From: Macrotrachela quadricornifera
Taxonomy: Eukaryota > Rotifera > Eurotatoria > Philodinida > Philodinidae
Direction of reading: 5' to 3'
NCBI GenBank assembly: GCA_022393335.1
Contig: JAJEKB010021564.1
Location: 631,414-695,413 of the forward strand
DNA: 64,000 nucleotides
This document shows, one piece after another, positions 56,399-64,000 of the stretch (the stretch's first letter is position 1; every line of letters begins with the position of its first letter). The notes under the pieces are model-generated. The model saw nothing but the letters and a program-made list of their open reading frames with translations, made no database searches and was not told the origin of the DNA. The position numbers and the translations under genes were made by a program.

Positions 56399-56450
56399 GG
56401 CCACCTGATGATGACTATTTTAGCAATAGTCGAAACGCATCGTAGTAGCT
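56399..56450 (+). ncRNA. Hammerhead-ribozyme-like motif with all three stems
   Basis: CTGATGA at 56405-56411 is followed by one extra T, then stem II GACTATT/AATAGTC (7 perfect pairs, loop TTAGC). GAA and A15.1 follow at 56432-56435. Stem III is ACG/CGT with a CAT loop, ending in the cleavage triplet GUA (56442-56444). Stem I is GGCCAC (56399-56404) with GTAGCT (56445-56450), with one mismatch and one wobble. Every invariant hammerhead core base is present. The extra T between A9 and stem II is non-canonical and could weaken it. The tiny stem III resembles the minimal hammerheads carried by metazoan retroelements. Confidence 0.5.
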
Positions 56451-56613
56451 CAATCGAAATTCAACTTAACTCTGTTAAATTTTGTTGAATACTTGAAACT
56501 CAATCACACTCTCAAGACATTTTTTCTGCGTCAACATTTGACTTTCTTATCAAACTCAAAAAAAGACTTCAGTGAATAATCTTCAACGTACGACAAACTG
56601 TCTTTAGAGAGTG

Positions 56614-57107
56614 TCCATGAAGCCAACGAGGATTCGAAGCTCTTGTCAAAACTTTTGATTTAATATTCTCATTTTGTTCAACAACATCTAAAACCTCTAA
56701 ATCCAAATTTTTAGCGCATTTGAATGAGTTAAAGAAGAATTAGTTCAATTTTATTGTGAAACACTCACGCAGACTTTTACAAAATATGATCAAAAACCAT
56801 CTTTATAAAATTTTTAACGTAAAAATCTATCCATCTTCTATAGTACATAGGTTTTCATTCAATTTTTTTCCCAAATGTCCAGGATAATTTTTAGAATATA
56901 TTCTGCAGTGTTTTGTCTTCTATAAAATGATAAAAAAATTCTTTAAAACAAACGTTTCCATTTGAGGTGAGAAACTGCTCACATTATCTTGTGATGATTT
57001 TTAATGGCTTTCCAATAAAAATGACATCTTTTTTTCGATTTTCATTTCTGTAAGACGATTAAGTAGCAAAATAGATATGATATTCGAATCCTCGTTGGCT
57101 TCATGGA
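56614..57107. mobile_element. 494-bp sequence bounded by 24-bp perfect inverted repeats
   Basis: TCCATGAAGCCAACGAGGAT followed by TCGA (56614-56637) is repeated exactly in inverse at 57084-57107. The interior has no open frame of note. It looks like a small TIR element, and its right end is only 40 bp from the ATG of the Armadillo/TIR/SAM gene, so it occupies that gene's promoter. No target duplication is evident. Confidence 0.7.
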
Positions 57108-57146
57108 TAGTCAGTTAGAAGAATTATTTGAATTTTAGCATCAAGA

Positions 57147-59702
57147 ATGACAATGGTGGTGGATCAAAGTTGTGCATTGATTCGTGAACATGGAGCCACA
57201 ATCACGATTGAATATCTGAAAAATGATTTTGATATTTTTCTACGCGAATTGGTAAAAACTGAAGATTTTTCGACAAAAAAGAGATTAATGAAGACAATTG
57301 TTGCGACATTAATCGACCTATCTAACAAATCTTCTGAACATTTTAATTATGGTCAACTTGTTGCACATGAGCTTTGGTTCATTTTACGTGATCGAGCACT
57401 CACGGAACAACTTCGTCAACGACACAATGATCATTTCGAATGTGATCTTTTGATTGATACATCAAAGCTCTTTGCTCACTTAATTACCCATCTCAATGAT
57501 CGTAATATCGATCCGTTCAAACATCTTCTTCTACATTCAGACTTGATCAACAATTTGGCTGAATGTTTTGACGACATTTTTACTGATGGAAAATATTTGG
57601 ATAATCCTTGTTTTCTCAGTGTAATGAATTTTTTACTCTTTATGTATCAACGATTAGAAAGAAAACAAACAGAAAATGATGACCATTCTTTGATTCTGCC
57701 ATTAGTTCACTCTGTTCTTCGATCTTTATGTTCACCGTATACGATTAAAATGATCGATCAGTTGAAATGTCATTTTGCACAAGAAATTTCTATTGGACAG
57801 CAACTTTTACTAGATACATGTCCAACTTATTTGAAATGGTTTCCAAATGCTCATCATCGAGAAGATTTTCTTCGAATTCCTCAAACTTTACTCCGACCAT
57901 TTATGCATTGGATCACACGTTGTGATCCCAATTCTCTTCTTCAATGTTCGGAAAAACTTGGAGATATGATTCGTCATTTGACATTCATGCTTATTCGGCC
58001 ATTTGAATGGGAAACAAAAAATATTTCTAGTCAAGATTTCTATGATGATTATTGTCAATTAGCATCGCTTTGGTCATCATTTTTATCCATGATTAGAGCA
58101 CAAACTTTACAGTCAACGCTTATACTCTTTATAATCGAATTTATCGCTCAAGATCTCTACAATCTTACTTTACATTCCAATGTATTGAATTATATGCGAA
58201 ATCTATCTGGATTGATACCTGGTTTACTTCAATTAACCAACGTTCAACAAAGTGAAACACAACTGAATATATATCGTTGTTTGGGAAAGCTTATGAAAGA
58301 AGAAGATATTAGAACGATGACTAATCCAGAGGATATTGCAACGATCTATATGAAATTCTTGATCAACACTATTGATGATCCTCACAAGAAGGGACGATTC
58401 TGTAGCTTGTTACAAAGCATAAAAAGTAAGTCTCTATTAACACTGATAGATCATTAGATTGATTAATATCTCTTAGATTGGGTGCAACATGACCAGGTGA
58501 AAGTTCATCTAATCCAACACCAAGCAATTCCATTATTGATTCGATGTGTTACTGAATCTAAATTTGATCCGTTGAAAATACAGCAGTCAGCACTAGAAAT
58601 TCTCCTCGCATTATCCTTCAACAAGGAGGCTGCCGACGCCTATAAAGAAAATGCAGTATTCATGAATCATATTCGAATGTTATCAAATAGCAACAATTCT
58701 TACCCAGTAAATTTGCGACGAGCTGCCAAAAATCTACTTTGGAAATTAGAGAAAGAAACCGATGCAGTTTTGAAGAATAACGTAAACAATGACTATCAAT
58801 ACGATATAATGATTAGTTATTCTCATGATGATGCACAATTGTGTTATTGTATTCATGAACTACTAATCAAAGATGGATATCGTGTGTGGCTCGATCGAGA
58901 AAATATGTATGGAACAACAATGACTGCGATGGCTGACGCAATTGAGCATTCGGAAATAATTCTTATATGTATGTCCAATGAATATAAAGAAAGTGTTTAT
59001 TGTCAATCGGAAGCTCATTATGCATTTGAACGACAACGACATCTTATTCCATTAGTGATGAAATCAAAATACAAACCCGATGGATGGCTCGGGATTATTG
59101 TCAGTGGAAAACTGTATGTTGATTTTACCAAAAACCAAGTTCATATGCAATATGAAAGGTTAAAAAACGAAATCGATCGATATCGTCAGAAGAATTCGAA
59201 TCGATTATTCAGAGATTCTGATCACATGAATCGGCACTTGAAACATGATAGTTTAATCAAACAGCCTGAGTCTCATACAAATACCATCAAAGAATGTGCA
59301 AACGTGTAAGTGTCGATTGTTCCTCATTTATCTTGATCTAATGATTTCTTCATTGATCCATTCATCTATCCTAGTGAATTACCATACTCTCTCAATGACT
59401 GGACATCAGATCATGTCAAATCATTTTTTATTTCGAACGGTTTAGAAGACACTCTTTTGTTGTTATGCACAAGTATAGATGGACCACAACTTCTTCAACT
59501 CTACGAAATATGTCTGATCAATCGTGAATCGATGTTTCAATCGTTAAAAGCAGAATTATCACAAATAAACAGAAAGTTATTACCTATTAGGGATTACGTA
59601 AGGTTTCTACATCAAGTGGAAAAGTATGTTCAACGTAACAGCAACGTCCAGATCTTACGAACGAATGCCATGCCGACATACCCCACCTGTATTCTTCTAT
59701 GA
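57147..59702 (+). CDS. Armadillo-like / TIR / SAM protein, three exons
   Basis: Exons 57147-58425, 58477-59305 and 59375-59702 join through GTAAGT/TTAG and GTAAGT/CTAG introns of 51 and 69 nt with continuous phase, giving 811 residues. Residues 1 to about 525 are all-helical HEAT/Armadillo-like sequence. A TIR domain follows: DIMISYSHDDAQL (strand A), GYRVWLDRENM (BB loop), SEIILICMSNEYKES, then CQSEAHYAFERQRHLIPLV. Its Glu lies where the catalytic Glu of NAD-cleaving TIR domains (as in SARM1) sits. Exon 3 encodes a SAM-like domain (LNDWTSDHVKSFFISNGLED, LLQLYEICL). The domains are those of SARM1 (ARM, SAM, TIR) but in the order ARM-TIR-SAM. The likely role is NAD+ hydrolysis or TIR signalling in innate immunity or cell death; this is inferred from the family. 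The C-terminal 20 residues are uncertain. Confidence 0.85.
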
Positions 59703-60280
59703 AAGATTCACACATTTGAAAGAAGTAAGACCGAGATGTAATCAAAACCCAAGACGAATCCAGAAATATATCATCAGGATTATACTAAATTCAATTCAAG
59801 CCAATCCATGTAACTTAATAATAAAAAAAATTCATTTACATATTTTGTTTTTGAAATTTTTATCAAAAACCTTTCATGACTTTAGTTGTCTAAAAAATAA
59901 TCAAAATCATAACACCCCTCTCATTAGTTTTACATCATGTTTATTCAATGACTTTTTGGTGAATATATCATGTGGTACGATATTCTTTGAAAATACACAG
60001 TGAAAATCATTCGTTAACAGGCCGTATCGAGATATGTCTCTACACATATGGTTCTCATTATTTTTGGGATAAAACACTAAGTGTTAGAGCATAGAGAATA
60101 CTGTATCATGGGTTTTTCAAGTGAGAATAATTAACTATACTACTATACATAATTGTCAGTTCATGTGACTATAGAGCAAAATGAACTTTCCAGAAGTTCA
60201 CCACTCAATTAGAGAGATCCGCAAAAAATTGAAGTTATATCTGTCTAACTTTCAGTTGCTCCTTTCACCGATTTTAGTAC
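59703..60280. other. No recognised feature (3' flank of the TIR gene)
   Basis: AT-rich intergenic DNA. A frame at 59626-60003 overlaps exon 3 in another register and shows no motif past it. Confidence 0.45.
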
Positions 60281-60282
60281 TT

Positions 60283-62401
60283 TTAATTCCTTTCAGTCCT
60301 GTTTCTCATTTGAGTTCTGTCTTCACCTTTCACTTCTTGCTGCTGTTTTACTTCTAAGTCTATTAAGACTTCTTCCCGTTCATCACATAATTTGGCTTCT
60401 TGTTCTAGTGCTTCTAGATTAATAATATTTTCGTGTTGTCTTTCAACTTTTTCTTCAACATAACATATCTCATCATTTGCTGTTGATTCTTGCTGCAAAT
60501 CACCAGATATATTTACGACGAGTCGTGATTTCTTGTTAAAATGCAGTTTCTTCGTATTATTTTCTTTCAAACTGATGGCGTAATTGTATAAATCCTTGTG
60601 TTGATTTATATTAATCAAATCCAAAACAATGTTTAGAAATTTAGCATGTTCATAACATTCATCTGTTCCGTATTGATTTAAACGAGTTATCAAAAGATCC
60701 AAAGTAGGCTTTAGAATATTATATTTATCGTTGTTGCTTAAAGCATTTTTTTTCTTATATGCCTTTTGAGTGATTTGGATTGCGAATGGAAACTTTGCTT
60801 ATTATCCCAATAGGGAATTTCGTTCAAATAATCATCAACTGTAGTTTTTAACCATCATTTACTAGTAGATATTATTTCTTCAATTTTTTTCGATTGATCA
60901 GATATTTCACCATTAAATCTTTCAAACAAAAAAATTACATGACGACATATCAACTGATTTTGTAAAAAGAAGTCGTAGTCACAGAGCAAAAGATCTTCGT
61001 CTGAATCTCGATGAATAATGCTTGAAGTAATATAAAAGATTTTCTCCTCATCTTTTTGACCAACTCTCTATCTATTATCTTCAAATTCTTCTACGAAATA
61101 ATGCTTCTGTTTGAATTCATTATCTTGTTTACGGAATAAATCGATAGCTTTGTTTGTCTGTTGAGAACCAAATTGATGAATCAGTATTGAATCATTACCA
61201 TTATATATCTTTTGTCTTAAATTTATTAACGTATTGATTTCTTCAGCTCTGGCGTCTTCCACTGCTGATATTAATTTTGTTATACATTCAGGTATGTGCA
61301 GCTTAGGTAAAATATAATCTTTCAATGTTCTGTTAAATCGTTCCAGATGATTATTTGTGTCTGCATCGAAGTAGAATAGATTTCTTCATTACTTGGTTTG
61401 CCATATTTCACAACAAAACAAACAATTTAATGCGAAATATTCATAAAAATTTGTTCCTTCTGATTCAATTTTAATTCCGTTCAAATAAATCGACGACATT
61501 TGATCATTATCATAAAGCAAACGGCAAATATTTTTCATAATATTCGTGCTTTGTTAAAACAATTTTGTAAAATATCAATGTTTGGTAAATCTTTGTCCAC
61601 CGTAACAACTTGTGTCTTCTGTAAACCATTGTGGTTGTACATCGTAGAATAAAAAAAGCCAAATAATCTTTATTCCCGCTCGTCATTAAACAATATGGAA
61701 CAGGTACGCCTCTTAAATCTGCATTTTGTGCCATACATGTGTACAACTGATAATTTTCTATGTTGATTTTAAACGTTAAATCTATGTGTAATATGTTCGG
61801 ATATTTTTCGAGCCATGACTTCATCATTTGCATAGTATGAATGTATAAGCATTCTAGATTTCTATCTTCGTTAAGTTTGATTTCGATTCAATTATTCAGA
61901 TTTTCATTTAAAATTTCGTCTATCCAAATTTGCAAGAACTGAGGATCAGTTCTATTTCGAAAATGATCGTGTCTTATCTTCTGCTTAAAATTGTTAATAT
62001 CTTTTCTAGTTAAATTAATACCAAATTTGTTGTGTAATATTTTTCGATTATTATATGAAGATGTATTCGCAGTGATCAAAATTTCGCATAAATCGTAGAC
62101 TTCCTCTTTTTCTTATGAAAGAGTAATTCTTGTAAATTATTTCATCCATAGGATGATTGTGTTTTAAGTTTTTAACATTCATAAAAACAATTTTATTAAT
62201 TTTCATATCATGCTTTATTTTAAAAAAAAAGTTCGCAATTGATTCGTGCTGACTCGTGATTTGGTCTTGAACCATCTTTTATATTTCTTCTTCAAGGCCA
62301 TTATGATGAGAAACATACTTCACATATTCGTAACGAAAACGATCAAATGATTCCTTCATTGTTTTTTCATTATATGTCTTCGATGAACGTTTAATATTCA
62401 T
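60283..62401 (-). pseudogene. MULE-type transposase pseudogene with SWIM-like finger
   Basis: From a minus-strand ATG at 62399-62401 the remnant carries, in order: a basic N-terminal region (MNIKRSSKTYNEKTMKESF, then KNLKHNHPMDE), a helical region (FGINLTRKDINNFKQKIRHD), a MULE catalytic segment (NILHIDLTFKINIENYQLY, then GVPVPYCLMTSG) and a C-terminal SWIM-type zinc finger (LLLCDYDFFLQNQLICRHVI). The finger's expected CxC reads CxY, so one ligand is lost. At least one in-frame TAA (after LEEEI) and several frameshifts separate the pieces (60283-60702, 61068-61325, 61510-61833, 61888-62275). An acidic Glu-rich tail ends it. It cannot encode an active enzyme. Confidence 0.7.
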
Positions 62402-62409
62402 CGGCTAAT

Positions 62410-63380
62410 GGCAATGATTGCACCAGAAAATAAATTGTTCTTCAAATCATTCCAGTTATCGAGTTATCTAATAAGGAATGAATCTTTATCTTCTTGCATG
62501 TTTTCTTAGAAAACTTAGGTTAAAAGAATTATGAATACTTAAATATTACACGGAGTTTTATAAAATATATGCTGATATGAAAATACATTTAAATAAATAG
62601 AATTAAACGCTTACCTTGAAGGATAATAACGTAATAGGCTATAATAATGAACGATATATCGTAGTCGTTAGAAAGAGAAGGCTTTTTTGTGTACATTTTT
62701 TGGAAGCGTTAATAAAGAGCAAGGAAGCGAAAATTGAAGTGAAAATTAATTAGTGTAGTTTCATATATAACATCTTTCTCAGATCTAACGGTAATGAACC
62801 TAGGAATACATGTTCATGTTTGATTTGTTAAACCAATTAGTTAAGAAAAAAAATTATCTTTCCCTCATCAATGATCAAATAGGTGTTGTAAGTAGACAAG
62901 AAAAATATCGATTAGGCTTAGTTCTTGGTAAAAATCTTGAGATTAAAGCAAAATGAGTGACATCAAAATGTAAGAGACGAAGTTCAAGAAATAGTGGTAA
63001 TAAGTTGATCTATATTTGAATTAGATAATTGTTATATTTGTTTGTTGATTTCAATACTTTATTTGTACTTGATTAGTTTTTTTTTCTCTTATTGTTTTCT
63101 TGTAAAAGTTGTGTCGTATAATTTGTTTGATTTTAATAAGTAATTTATGAAATGAAATTCAAATTAAATTTCAATAGCCTATTTATATCAATAAATAAGA
63201 ACAGAGAAAACAATGTAAAAAGTTGAGATTTGATTAAATAGTTGATTGAAACTTTATGAGTACACATAGTCACTTCCACAATATATATGAAACTTGGATG
63301 AAATATGGAAAAACCCCGAGAAATCTTCATTAAATTATAAGAAAATCTACGTGTAATCCAGATAAATCTTCAATGAATCA
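62410..63380. other. No recognised feature
   Basis: AT-rich DNA. I found no terminal inverted repeat that would close the MULE at its 5' side. Confidence 0.4.
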
Positions 63381-63389
63381 GTGGAGGAA

Positions 63390-63630
63390 GTTTGGTGAAA
63401 TCGGATGAAGATGAATCAAATTCCGATGAAATTCGACTATATTCGATCGGAACCCCTTCTGTATTAGGTGGTTTCCTGCCAAATCCGCCGCGATCTGATA
63501 TTGTATCCGACATTTTCCTGTAGAATCTACAGATCGGATTGAATCACCAAGGAAGCCATTTGATGAGCTTCATAACTGAAGCGAAATCAAGATCATGGCA
63601 TCTGTTTCCGCGCCACCCTCACCCATCCAT
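63390..63630. repeat. TCCGAT/ATCGGA-rich patch and C-rich telomere-like piece
   Basis: 63390-63545 is made of recurrent GATGAA, TCCGAT and ATCGGA words, similar in composition to 19015-19190. A CCACCCTCACCCATCCATC piece follows at about 63611. Confidence 0.4.
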
Positions 63631-63830
63631 CTGTCAGCATCACCTATTTTTTTCTCAAATCAGCCTGACTTTTCGGAAGCTCTGATTATCTTTCTAAGAA
63701 ATTCATTCATTTTCTTTTCTTATTAGTTATTCGTCAGAACCGATTAACGTCAATATATTTGATGACTCATCATTTACTAAATGAATCCTTGAGAAAGAGA
63801 ACTACGGTTTTGCACCTGTGATCCATCTCA

Positions 63831-63838
63831 TATAAAAA
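63831..63838 (+). promoter_or_regulatory. TATA box of the secreted-protein gene
   Basis: TATAAAAA sits 44 bp before the ATG at 63882, a normal distance for a short 5' leader. Confidence 0.55.
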
Positions 63839-63881
63839 AGAGGGATGGGAGAAAACAAATTCAATTATCAATTATAGAAAT

Positions 63882-63945
63882 ATGTTGAAAACATCAGTCT
63901 ACTTTATCGGTTTGCTTTTATTTATGCTTGTAGATTTGAAAGCAG
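63882..63945 (+). CDS. First exon of a secreted protein (gene leaves the window)
   Basis: The ATG at 63882 opens a 21-residue signal peptide (MLKTSVYFIGLLLFMLVDLK, then A): a basic start, hydrophobic core and small residue before cleavage. The exon ends at 63945 with a GTAAATAC donor, phase 1. The mature protein lies beyond the right edge. A signal peptide alone in exon 1 is common for small secreted metazoan proteins, including defence peptides; the function cannot be told. Confidence 0.55.
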
Positions 63946-64000
63946 GTAAATACAGTTAACTTTTCTTTCACTTTCAATCACATATGAATAAATATTTCAC

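Noticed and set aside
1..64000. rRNA genes, bacterial-type operons, phage or plasmid features
   Set aside because: None seen; introns, TATA boxes and AATAAA signals are eukaryotic in character.

Overview
The window looks like accessory, transposon-rich DNA of a bdelloid rotifer (Adineta/Rotaria type). The evidence is indirect: an AT-rich sequence, very short introns (about 50-60 nt, GTAAGT...TTTAG), a Tc1/mariner, hAT, piggyBac and MULE mix, an R-S-E ADP-ribosyltransferase fused to a leucine-rich repeat tail, an Armadillo-like/TIR/SAM protein, LRR genes with one repeat per 84-nt exon, and G-rich TGTGGG-like tracts. The species call is inference; the gene families are read from the sequence.

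Layout. 1-3 kb: minisatellites and a G-rich telomere-like tract between inverted TAGTTGAA arrays. 3.06-4.34 kb: a dead Tc1-like transposon. 4.9-6.1 kb (minus): the 3' part of an LRR gene made of exactly phased 84-nt exons. 9.15-10.33 kb (minus): an F-box/LRR-like gene cut by one in-frame TGA. 13.7-15.0 kb and 34.8-37.2 kb: two copies of a duplicated block that ends in an Hsp70 pseudogene. The first copy holds a 400-N gap and the second holds two small secreted-peptide genes. 18.1-19.0 kb: an array of eight splice-site-bounded 26-nt 'pseudo-microexons' between two long palindromes. 19.7 kb (minus): a small two-pass membrane protein exon. 20.5-28 kb: foldback elements, a piggyBac remnant and a MULE remnant with iterated-palindrome termini. 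29-31 kb (minus): a TTF-zinc-finger/DUF4371 hAT-related gene. 31-43 kb: minisatellites, foldback elements, a hAT C-terminal fragment, and a complete 928-bp TRIM retrotransposon (LTRs, PBS, PPT, 5-bp target duplication) nested in a large palindrome. 43.9-46.3 kb: three-exon ADP-ribosyltransferase gene. 47.7-48.1 kb: mariner remnant. 49.2-51.0 kb: three-exon intermediate filament/lamin-type gene. 51-56.5 kb: a tRNA-like gene and two hammerhead-ribozyme-like motifs in otherwise gene-poor DNA. 57.1-59.7 kb: three-exon Armadillo-like/TIR/SAM gene. 60.3-62.4 kb (minus): MULE transposase pseudogene. 63.9 kb: first exon of a secreted protein leaving the window.

The best candidate intact genes are the intermediate filament gene, the Armadillo-like/TIR/SAM gene, the ADP-ribosyltransferase gene and the secreted peptides. 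Most other coding matter is decayed mobile-element sequence. The least explained structures are the pseudo-microexon array at 18.2-18.7 kb, the hammerhead-like folds at 56.4 kb and 51.2 kb, and the density of long foldback elements. All splice junctions given here were read by eye from GT/AG sites and phase continuity; none is backed by transcript data.
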